Assembly: GCA_030527185.1 (NCBI GenBank)
Contig: JAUNBF010000013.1
Location: 1 to 59,721 of the forward strand
Reading direction: 5' to 3'
Source of the DNA: Planctomycetia bacterium
Lineage (GTDB): Bacteria > Planctomycetota > Planctomycetia > Pirellulales > Thermoguttaceae
Length of the DNA: 59,721 nt
Notes under the pieces: generated by a model
Told to the model about the DNA's origin: nothing
Seen by the model: the letters and a program-made list of their open reading frames with translations, nothing else
Database searches by the model: none
Position numbers and translations under genes: made by a program
In this document: positions 16,084-25,097 of the stretch, in pieces
Layout of the letters: each line of letters begins with the position of its first letter
How positions within the stretch are numbered: position 1 is the stretch's first letter

Positions 16084-18795
16084 CTATTTCACCACTTCAT
16101 ACCACAGTGTCTGATATTTGGGCAAAATTTCAATTTCCACAAACTGACCATCCAACCGTTTGGCGGAAAATGGCTCCATCCGTTTTCCATTTCCGTCGAG
16201 CGGATAGACTTTCACATCACCGGAAGCGGGAAGAATCACTTTGGCAGCAATTCCTTCGCACAACGTCGGGGCGGAACCCCGTGCGCGGCAGTACGTGATA
16301 TCCTTATCCAGCAACGTTGCGGGGTCGTCGGTATGGGCAATTTTCGCCTGTCCCGTAATTTCCTCGGCACTGTACGGACGCAGTTTCCAGTCCTTATTCT
16401 GCATAAAACCAGTTGCAGCCAGGAGATACCGTTTTTCATCCAGTTGCGTCAATGAAATGGTCGCCCAGTCCAGAATCGTCTTGCCAGGGATGATTTTCGT
16501 GCCATCCGCGTAGGAGAACGTCCGGCCGTCGATGAATCCGGTGAAAATTTTCGTCCGAGGAGTATCGACCTGGTAAAAACCTTTCTTTTCGGTTTCCACG
16601 TTCCATTTCATCTCTCCCGTTGGGGAAACGGTTTTCAGAGGTGCCTCATAATTTTCCGGTTTCACGAAAGGCGGAACACCCTGCGTTGCGGCATCCTGGA
16701 AAGGAAGGTCTTTCGTCCGAACGCCCACATAGGCTTCCAACGGATTGGAACTGGTAAGACCAATGCTGTGCAGGGAACGGTGGTAGCCATTGGGACTTCC
16801 CGCCTGAATTTCGCGTTCCTGTTCGTAACCGAGTTCGTAAACCCGTTTTTCCACGTTTTTCACCGAAAGTGCCGACCGAACGTCGCCGCGAACGAACATA
16901 TTGTAACAGGCTGGCATGTGAACCAATTGAATCGGATTGGCGCAGATGTCGAAGAAACTGGGAGTATACCAGTCCTCCAACTCTTTCGTGTGCGACCAGG
17001 CAAAAATGAAAATTCCGCCCCAGTTCTGGAACGCGGCCATGGAGGAAATCATCGGAAAACCTTCGGCACCGTAAAGATTCGGGTACGGATGGTTGTATTC
17101 GCTGACGGTGTACGGCTTGCCCAAAACACGCAGGTTTGCCAGACTAGCGACCGTACCCCCTTTGCCCAACACATTGACAAGAGGCTTGTTCCCCACCTTC
17201 CAGTTACTCTGATCCCACGGTTTTCCAGGGAAGTTTGGATGATTCCAGTAAGCATGGATGTCGCAATAGTCCAAACGTGCCTGAGCATAATGGGCACCGT
17301 ATTGCAACTGCGTGCCGCTGACCGGTGCCTTGGCTTTCAGGTCGTCTTTAATATAACGGTACATCTCCTGCCAATATTCGTCTTCCAAATCAAGGACGAA
17401 AAACGTAAAATCCCGTTTCGCTTCCGGGGTGGAGCGAATCGTCCCTTTGTTACGGTAAACGATACCGATGGACTGGTCTTCCAACTTTTCGTCCGGGGCA
17501 AGCCCCACCGTTCCGCCAGCCACCAGCGACACATCGTCGAAATCAAACGTTCCCGGTGCAAAATTGGAAAACGCTAGCCGGGCATTGGGGTCGTCTTCAC
17601 GGGCAATAAATTGGTACGTGTAGGTTTTCCACTCCTTCGTCACTTCCCACCGTGCGGCCAATCCCAGATTTTGCCATTCCGCGTGATCCTGAGAAACGCC
17701 AACGCTCAAACTTCGTTCCTGGTCGGCACGGGCACGGAACGTTACCGTGTAGGGCATCCCTTTTTCAATCTTGACATTACGGACATACATCTGCGGATTC
17801 CAGGCGTTCTTCCCCATTTTTTCCACCTTCATCCGAAGGAATTTTCCTCCTTCATCGACCTGGAGAGAGGCCTTGGAATGCGCTCCCAATTCCAGGAACC
17901 AATCCGACTTTCCAAACGCTTCCTGGCTCTCAAAGGTACTGCACGGAACCAGATTTTCGCTCAACGGATAGTTGGCGGAATTCCACGCCTTCCGAACCGC
18001 CTCCGTCGAATCGTATTTTTTCGCCAGCCATTCGTTCCATTTTTTCTGGAACATTGCCTCATAAACCTCTGGCAGGGTGTCCAATTGACCCCAGAACCAG
18101 GAGGCCACTACCGAGTTCTCGTTGTTGATCTCAATCATCGCCACGCACGGATCTTCCGTGTAGGCCAGTTTCGTGTAAGGATTCACATGCGTCAAAAGGT
18201 CTTTGGCATACTTCTTCTGCAATTCCACCATTCGCGGCTCGAAATTGTCGATCCCTTTGTCCTGTTTGGGGCGTTCGTCGTAGCCAACAAAGCCATCTTT
18301 CTCGTTGAATTTGCGGGAGACGTGCAGGTTGATGTTGACATAAATCCCATTCTGCTTGAACTGATAAATCAGCCAGTCCAGTTTGTCCAACTGCTCCGGG
18401 TCAATTTCCGTCTGCGTCCGGGAAATGTTCTTGCCCCAGATGTCCCGACTGTCCATGTGGTGCAGACGGACGGCGTTGATTCCAAACTTCGCCATTCGGC
18501 GGGCATACACCACGGCCTTTTCCTTGTCCGGGAAATTCATGTTGAAACAGGTGTTCACGCCCCAAAAACGAATCGGACCAGCGTCGTTTACAAAGTCGTT
18601 CCCACGAATCCGAATCGGCCCATCCGCACCCGCAATTTTCTGCGCATCGGGAGCCGCCCAGACCTTTTCCAACTCTCCGCCCATGGCCTGGAACGGAAAA
18701 ACTTTCCCAGAAACCTCTTCTGCCTGGAGCCAGAAACTTCCCAAACTAAAAAACACCGTCAGGCAGGAAATGGTTAAAAACCTTTTGAACATCAT
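16084..18795 (-). CDS. Secreted GH5-like glycoside hydrolase with carbohydrate-binding domain
   Basis: Exported (beta/alpha)8 glycosidase of clan GH-A type, 903 residues. A Sec signal (residues 1-25, ending FWLQAEE) is followed by FWGVNTCFN and GINAVRLHH, typical of the GH5 barrel start. The likely acid/base is E226 in INNENS and the likely nucleophile E566 in VSEYNHP. Residues about 284-425 form a jelly-roll like CBM4/9 (NLVPCSTFES ... FDFDDVSLV) inserted within the catalytic region. A beta-rich C-terminal region (about 690-903) follows. The exact polysaccharide is not readable. It lies just downstream of a lipoprotein and a DUF1559 gene on the same strand. The assignment to a clan GH-A barrel is more secure than to GH5 itself. 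Confidence 0.82.
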   Translation of the reverse strand: MMFKRFLTISCLTVFFSLGSFWLQAEEVSGKVFPFQAMGGELEKVWAAPDAQKIAGADGPIRIRGNDFVNDAGPIRFWGVNTCFNMNFPDKEKAVVYARRMAKFGINAVRLHHMDSRDIWGKNISRTQTEIDPEQLDKLDWLIYQFKQNGIYVNINLHVSRKFNEKDGFVGYDERPKQDKGIDNFEPRMVELQKKYAKDLLTHVNPYTKLAYTEDPCVAMIEINNENSVVASWFWGQLDTLPEVYEAMFQKKWNEWLAKKYDSTEAVRKAWNSANYPLSENLVPCSTFESQEAFGKSDWFLELGAHSKASLQVDEGGKFLRMKVEKMGKNAWNPQMYVRNVKIEKGMPYTVTFRARADQERSLSVGVSQDHAEWQNLGLAARWEVTKEWKTYTYQFIAREDDPNARLAFSNFAPGTFDFDDVSLVAGGTVGLAPDEKLEDQSIGIVYRNKGTIRSTPEAKRDFTFFVLDLEDEYWQEMYRYIKDDLKAKAPVSGTQLQYGAHYAQARLDYCDIHAYWNHPNFPGKPWDQSNWKVGNKPLVNVLGKGGTVASLANLRVLGKPYTVSEYNHPYPNLYGAEGFPMISSMAAFQNWGGIFIFAWSHTKELEDWYTPSFFDICANPIQLVHMPACYNMFVRGDVRSALSVKNVEKRVYELGYEQEREIQAGSPNGYHRSLHSIGLTSSNPLEAYVGVRTKDLPFQDAATQGVPPFVKPENYEAPLKTVSPTGEMKWNVETEKKGFYQVDTPRTKIFTGFIDGRTFSYADGTKIIPGKTILDWATISLTQLDEKRYLLAATGFMQNKDWKLRPYSAEEITGQAKIAHTDDPATLLDKDITYCRARGSAPTLCEGIAAKVILPASGDVKVYPLDGNGKRMEPFSAKRLDGQFVEIEILPKYQTLWYEVVK

Positions 18796-18867
18796 TACTC
18801 CTTCTCATAAAAAACACGGTCTTCACGAAAACGCTCATGAAGACCACTCCAAACACCACTTCAAACA

Positions 18868-19281
18868 CTATTCCAAACTAAAATCAAACTGATTTTTCTT
18901 TCGCGATTCTATCGTCGCGGTTAGTCCACTCGTTTCCGGGGATTCGTATTTCTTCGGCAAAAGGGACGGTTGCGGAGGACCATCTTCCGAAACGATCCGT
19001 GTGTCGACCCAGATTCCATACTCGCCGACATACGCTCCGCGAATTCCCTTTTCCGCAATCTCCAGTTGATACGTTCCGTTCGACCGCAATATCCCACGAG
19101 CAGGAAGAAGTCCCGTATCCTTGGGGGTAAACCAAATCGTCCCGGAGGAAACCGGTTTTCCCTGATACGTCACTTTCCCCGAAACCTGAGCCACCGGTGG
19201 TCCGTCCTCACGCGAACCACAACCCACTGTCAACGCGACCAAAACCAAAAATAAACATCCCCATCGACAAGAAAAACACAT
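18868..19281 (-). CDS. Planctomycete lipoprotein with carboxypeptidase-regulatory-like fold
   Basis: Small lipoprotein of 137 residues. The signal peptide ends LTVGC, a lipobox, so the mature protein starts at Cys21. The rest resembles the transthyretin/carboxypeptidase-regulatory beta sandwich common in planctomycetes: VSGKVTYQGKPVSSGTIWF, then GTYQLEI and GEYGIWV. GGAGG stands nine bases before the ATG. It lies 142 nt downstream of a DUF1559 gene on the same strand; this lipoprotein-after-DUF1559 order is frequent in the phylum, and the pair probably work together in the envelope. The function is unknown. Confidence 0.8.
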   Translation of the reverse strand: MCFSCRWGCLFLVLVALTVGCGSREDGPPVAQVSGKVTYQGKPVSSGTIWFTPKDTGLLPARGILRSNGTYQLEIAEKGIRGAYVGEYGIWVDTRIVSEDGPPQPSLLPKKYESPETSGLTATIESRKKNQFDFSLE

Positions 19282-19423
19282 GGTCTATTCCTCCAGAAAA
19301 CTTTTTTAATGAATATTAAATTCCTCTTCCATTTCCCCCTTTCAACCACCCCACGGCTAAAGCCGCCCCCCTCCCCAGGAAGGAGAATGAACGGCTCGTC
19401 ATGAATCATTATTTCATTAACCA

Positions 19424-20374
19424 CTAAAACGCTTCTTTTACGATGTCTCGTCCGGCGTGGGTGAAAAGGCTGACCCAGGTGTCGGGGTCGATGGAGTTGG
19501 AAATCAGGTGGACGGAGCCGTCGCAAAAACTGGTCTGGCAGCCACTGGAATGGAAGCTGAAAACCTCTTCGTAGTTGGTGTAATTTTGGAAAGGTGTGAA
19601 GTCTCCCGTGGTGATTCGCGCGTCGGTATTGGCCCACAACGGCCACTTGGAAACGTCCGAACTTCCCGCAATCCCCTCAGGAATCAGATTAGGCCGCCCA
19701 CTGCACTCAAAGTAGAGCATGGAGTTGCTCAATCCGTCTTTGATTTCGGAGAGTTTTCGTCGATGGTCTTTGGATTTAGTGCGATAATAGTAGCCCCACA
19801 TACACAACGCACTTTCCCAGTATGCCTCGTAACGATATGCGTGAGCGTTGAAATCAATCACGTTCGCGTAATTTTTCTCCACCGTTCCTTGACGACTGGT
19901 GTGCGTATTGGCCGCGTAGTCGGTAATATAATCGGTTCGCGTGGCGGAACTGGGACAGAGGAAACCACTGATGTTGTTTTGGGAGGCCTGGAGGTTGCTT
20001 ACGCCACTGTCGTTGGTGGAAGTGTCGTCCCAGTTTTTGCTGAAATCAATTTGCTGGAACAACGCGGTCTGTTCCAATTGTGGCAGAATGAAAACCAGTC
20101 CGTTGAAATCTCCAATGGGAATGTTCATCTCCGCGAGTAACGAATCCGTGGCTGCTGGCGGCAGGCACTGATTGGACGATTCATAATTCAGCATGGCCAA
20201 CGCGATCTGCCGCTGATTGTTGGCACACGACATCATGCGGGCTGCTTCTCGCGCCTGCTGTACCGCTGGCAGGAGCAACCCCACCAACATTCCGATGATC
20301 GCAATGACGACCAGTAACTCCACGAGCGTAAACGCCGCGTGGGAACGATAAGATGATTGAAAAGTTTGTCTCAC
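19424..20374 (-). CDS. DUF1559 pseudopilin-like protein (lipoprotein-associated type)
   Basis: 316-residue DUF1559 protein. GTG 20374 is chosen because GGAG lies nine bases upstream. The leader VRQTFQSSYRSHAA then runs into FTLVELLVVIAIIGML and PAVQQAREAAR. Compared with the other four DUF1559 proteins here it diverges in the body: it has no GGW-GDPD block, and it has LLYFECSGR-like and FHSSGCQTSFCDGSVHLI segments with a different C-terminus. It pairs with a lipoprotein instead of a PEP-CTERM protein. No homopolymer tract is present. Confidence 0.9.
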   Translation of the reverse strand: MRQTFQSSYRSHAAFTLVELLVVIAIIGMLVGLLLPAVQQAREAARMMSCANNQRQIALAMLNYESSNQCLPPAATDSLLAEMNIPIGDFNGLVFILPQLEQTALFQQIDFSKNWDDTSTNDSGVSNLQASQNNISGFLCPSSATRTDYITDYAANTHTSRQGTVEKNYANVIDFNAHAYRYEAYWESALCMWGYYYRTKSKDHRRKLSEIKDGLSNSMLYFECSGRPNLIPEGIAGSSDVSKWPLWANTDARITTGDFTPFQNYTNYEEVFSFHSSGCQTSFCDGSVHLISNSIDPDTWVSLFTHAGRDIVKEAF

Positions 20375-20463
20375 GACTGGATTCTCCTTGGTTCCTGACA
20401 GTCCCCATAAAAATAGCCAACGCCACACTGCAAGCAACGGAAGGAAATCTCGAAGCTGTTCTC

Positions 20464-21276
20464 TTAAGGTGTTTGGGTCTTCAGCATAAATTCCACAATG
20501 ACCCCAGGGTCTTTCAGGGAATGAGGATGATGATCCACGCCCGGCTTGAGGATAACTTCCACAGTTCCTCCCGCTTTCCGATAATTTTCCACCAATATCG
20601 CTCCATTTTCCTCATACGGCACGACTTTGTCCGAGTCCCCCGCAATCAGAAGAATAGGAACCTTTTTCTCCGCCAAAATTTTGCAGGTATGAATCGGACT
20701 TTCCGGGTCGTCTATCAGTTCCTGCTCCGACTTTCCATAAACCGCCTGAGCCTGTTTCCAGTCCCCGGCACTTCCACAACCTTTCCCCTTACCGCCCGGC
20801 CAGCTTTTCAAATCACACACAGGTGCGTCGATGTACAATCCCGCCACTTTATCAGGATGCGCGATTGCCCAACGCAACGAACACATTCCGCCACGACTCA
20901 TCCCCAACAAGACCGGTCGAGGATTCAGCCGATACTCATTCACCAGCATATTGTAAAGGTTCGTCCGTTCCTCATTGCATTTCGGAGAACCTAACAGGTC
21001 GCTGGTTCCAATCCACGCAACGTGCCAGCCCTTCTGCAACATGGCGATTTCCGTCTGTGGCTCGTGTCCAAAAAAGACCGCTCGCCAGACCCACGGATTT
21101 CCCGTTGCCGCTTCTTTCGGAACGACGACTTTGGCTGGACGGCCATCCAGGACAAAATCGTAACAGTCGAAACCGTTCCACTGCGATTTCGTCCCTGGAA
21201 ACGCAGCCAACGCGGCCGACGTCAACCAAAGCGAAAAAATCACTCCCCAACATCGTGTCAAACAGGCAGGATACAT
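20464..21276 (-). CDS. Secreted alpha/beta hydrolase
   Basis: Exported serine hydrolase of 270 residues. The Sec signal ends AALAAF near residue 25. The nucleophile elbow is GMSRGG (Ser in the middle, near residue 144), the acid is likely the Asp in IAGDSDKVVPYEE, and the catalytic His lies in GVDHHPHSL. GxSxG with a downstream GD-D and a final H is the classical triad order. It resembles acetyl-xylan-esterase or dienelactone-hydrolase-like proteins in planctomycete polysaccharide loci, but the substrate is not readable. It lies 90 nt upstream of the DUF1559 gene on the same strand. Confidence 0.82.
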   Translation of the reverse strand: MYPACLTRCWGVIFSLWLTSAALAAFPGTKSQWNGFDCYDFVLDGRPAKVVVPKEAATGNPWVWRAVFFGHEPQTEIAMLQKGWHVAWIGTSDLLGSPKCNEERTNLYNMLVNEYRLNPRPVLLGMSRGGMCSLRWAIAHPDKVAGLYIDAPVCDLKSWPGGKGKGCGSAGDWKQAQAVYGKSEQELIDDPESPIHTCKILAEKKVPILLIAGDSDKVVPYEENGAILVENYRKAGGTVEVILKPGVDHHPHSLKDPGVIVEFMLKTQTP

Positions 21277-21320
21277 CGTTTTTCTCCTTAAAATTATCAG
21301 GCAGGCGGGTTCTTTGTAAA

Positions 21321-21440
21321 TTGATAATTGATAATTGAGGTGCGTTCACACAATCCATAAAACATTCCTTGGTCATTTTATCATTTTTCACCTGGCATTT
21401 CAGGGTTAAACCAACATAATTATCAATTATCAATTATCAA
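21321..21440. repeat. MITE-like element with 18-bp terminal inverted repeats
   Basis: TTGATAATTGATAATTGA at 21321-21338 and its exact complement at 21423-21440 enclose 84 nt without a gene. The right arm overlaps the last codons of hisF and supplies its stop (RIDN, TGA). A similar motif (TTAATTGATAATTA) recurs at about 34284-34297. No transposase lies inside. Confidence 0.5.
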
Positions 21441-22206
21441 TTCTTACCGGTATTCCTCGGTTGGCTAGGTAGGTTTTCATTTGGGCGATGGTGAAGAGGC
21501 CGAAATGGGCGATGGAGGCGACTAAAACGGCATCGGCATGACCATCTACTACGGCCTCGTAGAGGTGTTCGAGTTTTCCCGCACCTCCCGAAGCGATGAC
21601 AGGAATCTGAACCGCGTCGGCAATGGCACGTGTCATGGGAAGGTCGTAGCCAGTCTGCATTCCGTCGGTATCCATGCTGGTTGGCAAAATGGCACCGGCC
21701 CCCAGGGATTCTACCCGTTTGGCCCATTCCACCGCATCCAGTCCCGCCCCTTCCGTTCCGCCACGCACGACGACTTCATAACCGGAGGGGAGATTGGCAT
21801 TGGTACGGGTGTCGATGGCAACGGTAATTTTCTCGGAGCCAAATGTTTTTGCCGCCTCTTCCACCAGGGCAGGATTCCGAACGGCCGCGCTGTTCATGGA
21901 GAGTTTGGAAACGCCCAGGTCGAGCATTTCACGAATGTCGTCCACCGAACGAATCCCGCCGCCGACCGTCAGAGGAATGTGGATTTTTTCCACCGTCCGT
22001 TTGACCGCGTCCAAAAGCGTCTTCCGATTTTCCACCGTGGCGGTAATGTCCAGAAAAACAAGCTCATCCGCACCTGCCGCATCGTAGGCCGCCGCGTTTT
22101 CCGCCGGGTCTCCGACCTCTTTCAATTCGACAAAATTGACACCCTTTACCAAACGCCCATCTTTCACGTCCAGGCAAGGGATGATTCGGCAGTAGTCAGT
22201 TTTCAT
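21430..22206 (-). CDS. hisF: Imidazole glycerol phosphate synthase subunit HisF
   Basis: Cyclase subunit of histidine biosynthesis: with HisH it converts PRFAR and ammonia to imidazole glycerol phosphate and AICAR. It is a full-length 258-residue (beta/alpha)8 barrel. Catalytic D13 ([11 protein letters not shown]) and D132 (VAIDTRT) are present, with phosphate-binding GGGIRS and ASGGAG. No other his gene is adjacent. Its final residues and stop codon lie in an AT-rich inverted repeat, so the natural C-terminus may have been altered slightly. Confidence 0.97.
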   Translation of the reverse strand: MKTDYCRIIPCLDVKDGRLVKGVNFVELKEVGDPAENAAAYDAAGADELVFLDITATVENRKTLLDAVKRTVEKIHIPLTVGGGIRSVDDIREMLDLGVSKLSMNSAAVRNPALVEEAAKTFGSEKITVAIDTRTNANLPSGYEVVVRGGTEGAGLDAVEWAKRVESLGAGAILPTSMDTDGMQTGYDLPMTRAIADAVQIPVIASGGAGKLEHLYEAVVDGHADAVLVASIAHFGLFTIAQMKTYLANRGIPVRIDN

Positions 22207-22310
22207 GGATGGCTCCTGTTTTCTTTCTTTTTCAAGTGATACCTTCGTTGCTTTGTTGTTTTTCCAAGTCGCGGAAATTTTGTCGTTCCCTCCCCCTTGA
22301 AACCACCTCC

Positions 22311-22339
22311 ATTTTACATTGTGGGGACTTTCCCGTCAA
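22311..22339 (-). promoter_or_regulatory. Promoter of hisF
   Basis: On the minus strand, TTGACG (22339-22334), a 17-nt spacer and TAAAAT (22316-22311), about 100 nt before the hisF start. Confidence 0.55.
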
Positions 22340-22467
22340 GGTGGAGTTTTCTTTTTTCCGCCAAATTTTCTCCCCCGGCTTTACGTTCTGGAAAAATTGT
22401 CCATAATAAAGAGGTAAAGGAGAGTTCTCCTGGCTTCCTTCCCCTTTTTCCGACGAAAGGAAATTTT

Positions 22468-24987
22468 ATGAAAAATCGATTTTGGTTCTTAATGGTGGTG
22501 ATTTTTTTATTGGGGGGAATGATTTTTCTGGAAAGTGGCTGCAAACGACGACAGGAACGGCGGCTACAACGGGAAATGTCGCAAACGGAGCGGGAAACCA
22601 CCCTTCCGGCGGAAAAGCAGACCGATTCCCCTTCGGAGGAGACTGTTTCCACAGAAACGACCATTCCCGTCGCCCCGATTTTGGAAGGAATGGTCCAGGC
22701 ATATCGCAATGCCAAAACGTATCGCGATAATGGCGAAATCCATATTTTCTGGACGCGGGAAGGGAAAAACTGGGAGCGAAAAGTGCCGTACCGCACGAAT
22801 CTGGAGCGTCCCAATCAGATTCTCATCCAGGTCAACGACACCCTGATCAGTGCCGATGGAACCGATTTTTGGGCCTACACGCCGAAAATGCCGGGGATGA
22901 TTATCCGACGAAAATGCCCGGCGGAAATCCATCTGGAAGACTTGCTCTGCGACCGGGAAATTTATCTTAACCTGACCGACGTGGAAACGAATCGATTTTC
23001 TTTTCTGCCGGCACCGTTGCTTCTTCTTTTGGCGGAAAAGCCTTTGGAAACGTTCTTTTACGGAATCCAGCGGCAGGATATTTCTCTCTTGGAGACGCAA
23101 AAAATCGGCGACACTCCCTGTTATCGCATTTCCACCAAACGGGAGGAGGAAGAGACCATTTTCTGGATTGACCAGAAAGATTACGTTCTGCGACGAGTGG
23201 AATTGCCGGTGGAAATGTTGAAAGAGAAAGCTCCTTCGGGGGCTGATCCGCAGTCGTTGCACCTGTCGCTGGAGTTTCAGAACGCGGAATTGAACGGTCC
23301 TGGCGGTTCGGTTTCCACAACGCTCGCTCTTCCCCAAAATGTGCGGGAAGTGACGAATTACATGCCTCGCCAACTGGAATTTTTGGGAAAACCGTCCCCC
23401 TCTTTCACCTTCACAACGCTGGAGGGGAAAAAAATCACTTCCGAATCGCTGAAAGGAAAGAATGTTGTCCTTCTTTTCTGGGCTTCGCACGGAGATTCGG
23501 GGAAACTTTTGCTGGAACAGTTGGAAAAGGTGGCGAAAACGTTTCCGTCTCAAGCGGATGTGGTTTTTCTGGCCGTCAATGTGGAGTCGTCCAGTACAAC
23601 CGACCAGAGTCTGGCCGCTACCCAAAATCGTCTAGGCTCTTCTGTCCAGGTGGTGCGTGACCAGGATGGGCAAATGCTGCGACAATTCCATTCGGGCGGC
23701 TCACTGGCACTTTTCCTGCTGGATGCTCAGGGGGTGGTGCAGGCGTTCGATACCGATTACCATCCTCATTTTGGCAAAATGCTGGAATATCGGCTCCAAC
23801 GGATGCTTCAGGGAAAGGCGGTCTATCCCGAAGTGATCCGTCAGATGGAAAAAATGCAGCAGGATTACGTCGAAAGTATCCATCGGTGGATTGAAAACGG
23901 AATTTTTCTCGATCAGGTGGACTTGACGCAGGCCACGGTGCCGGAAGCTCGGATTTCCCCCTCTTCCGAACCGGTGGCGTTTAAAAAGGAGGAACTGTGG
24001 AAGACTTCCGAAGTCCGTACGCCAGGAACGATTTTGGTGATTCCGCGTAAGGAGGGAGCTTCCGATCAGGTTTTTGTGCTGGAAAATGGGGGGACGATTA
24101 CGGAATTGGACGCGGAGGGGAAAATTCTCGGTCGTCAGGAACTTTCGCTGGAGCCGGGGAATTTTGAGATTTCCCTCCTTTCTGCCGAACAGCCCGACGG
24201 AAAACGTTTTTTCGTCACGTATGGAAAACGGGTTCATCTGTTCGATGAAAATTGGAATCTGAAAATGTACTATCCGCAGGAAAAGGTGGAAAACATCTCC
24301 GATTTGGTGGCGGATGTGTTGTTGGAAGATTTGGATGAGGATGGAAAACTGGAGTTGTACGTCAGTTTCTGGAGTGGTGAGGGAATCCATAAAGTTTCGC
24401 TGGAAGGAGAGCTTCTGGAAAAAAATGTCGCTGCGGAAGTCGTTTTTCAGATGGCCGTTACGCGGAATCCCCTTTTGCCGGGAGAGCCGACGGAACCTCG
24501 TCCGCTGCGACTGTTGGGAATTGACCAGTCGGGATGTATTTCCATTCTGGACGCGAATCTGAAAATCCTGGGAACGTTGCCTGTGAAAGAGCGGACGTTG
24601 GGATGGATGGCAGCGTATGATTTTGTCGGAAATGGGGAAGATTCCCTCGTGACTATTGCCATTGCGGTTGGAGCAAAATACAATGCTCTGGGAATCGATA
24701 ATCTGGGAAAAGAACTTTGGAGTCTCCCCCTTCCCGACGGCGTTTATCCACGTCCGATCGATAAAATTTTTCCCGTGCGACTGAAAAAACCATGGGAAAA
24801 ACAGGGGCAGTGGCTTTTGCTGGGGGCGGATTCGTCCCTGCATTTGGTCGGGATGGATGGAATCCTTATCGATCAGTTCAACTTTGGAAAAATCATCACC
24901 GGGATTGCCTCCGCCGTCCTCCAAAATCGCCCCGTCCTCCTCATCTCCACCCCCGATGACGTGCGAGCCATGGAATTCGTGTGGTAA
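22468..24987 (+). CDS. Lipoprotein with cysteine-less thioredoxin-like domain and repeat C-terminus
   Basis: 839-residue lipoprotein. The signal ends FLESGC (lipobox) and is followed by a Glu/Thr/Ser-rich linker. Residues about 75-290 look like a LolA/LolB-type outer-membrane lipoprotein fold (MVQAYRNAKTYRDNGEIHI...). Residues about 305-440 form a TlpA/AhpC-like redoxin domain (KPSPSFTFTTLEGKK, NVVLLFWASHGDSG), but the usual WCxxC is replaced by SHGDSG, so it lacks redox cysteines. The C-terminal 330 residues carry FG-GAP/VCBS-like calcium-binding stretches (LLEDLDEDGKLELYVS). ATG 22468 with GAAAGGAAA upstream is chosen. Redox activity is not supported; binding or scaffolding at the cell envelope is more likely. 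Confidence 0.75.
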   Translation: MKNRFWFLMVVIFLLGGMIFLESGCKRRQERRLQREMSQTERETTLPAEKQTDSPSEETVSTETTIPVAPILEGMVQAYRNAKTYRDNGEIHIFWTREGKNWERKVPYRTNLERPNQILIQVNDTLISADGTDFWAYTPKMPGMIIRRKCPAEIHLEDLLCDREIYLNLTDVETNRFSFLPAPLLLLLAEKPLETFFYGIQRQDISLLETQKIGDTPCYRISTKREEEETIFWIDQKDYVLRRVELPVEMLKEKAPSGADPQSLHLSLEFQNAELNGPGGSVSTTLALPQNVREVTNYMPRQLEFLGKPSPSFTFTTLEGKKITSESLKGKNVVLLFWASHGDSGKLLLEQLEKVAKTFPSQADVVFLAVNVESSSTTDQSLAATQNRLGSSVQVVRDQDGQMLRQFHSGGSLALFLLDAQGVVQAFDTDYHPHFGKMLEYRLQRMLQGKAVYPEVIRQMEKMQQDYVESIHRWIENGIFLDQVDLTQATVPEARISPSSEPVAFKKEELWKTSEVRTPGTILVIPRKEGASDQVFVLENGGTITELDAEGKILGRQELSLEPGNFEISLLSAEQPDGKRFFVTYGKRVHLFDENWNLKMYYPQEKVENISDLVADVLLEDLDEDGKLELYVSFWSGEGIHKVSLEGELLEKNVAAEVVFQMAVTRNPLLPGEPTEPRPLRLLGIDQSGCISILDANLKILGTLPVKERTLGWMAAYDFVGNGEDSLVTIAIAVGAKYNALGIDNLGKELWSLPLPDGVYPRPIDKIFPVRLKKPWEKQGQWLLLGADSSLHLVGMDGILIDQFNFGKIITGIASAVLQNRPVLLISTPDDVRAMEFVW

Positions 24988-25097
24988 AGATTCCCCTCCT
25001 TCCCCCTGAATGCCTGCCATCCTCTGGAGGAGGGAATTGAATTGATCATTATATCATTAGTCATTATTTATTATTATCATTGTTGGAAGGAAGAAAA

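Noticed and set aside
20972..21433. Minus-strand open frame over the hydrolase start and the inverted repeat
   Set aside because: It is a shadow of the alpha/beta hydrolase and the palindromic AT-rich element; no coding signal of its own.
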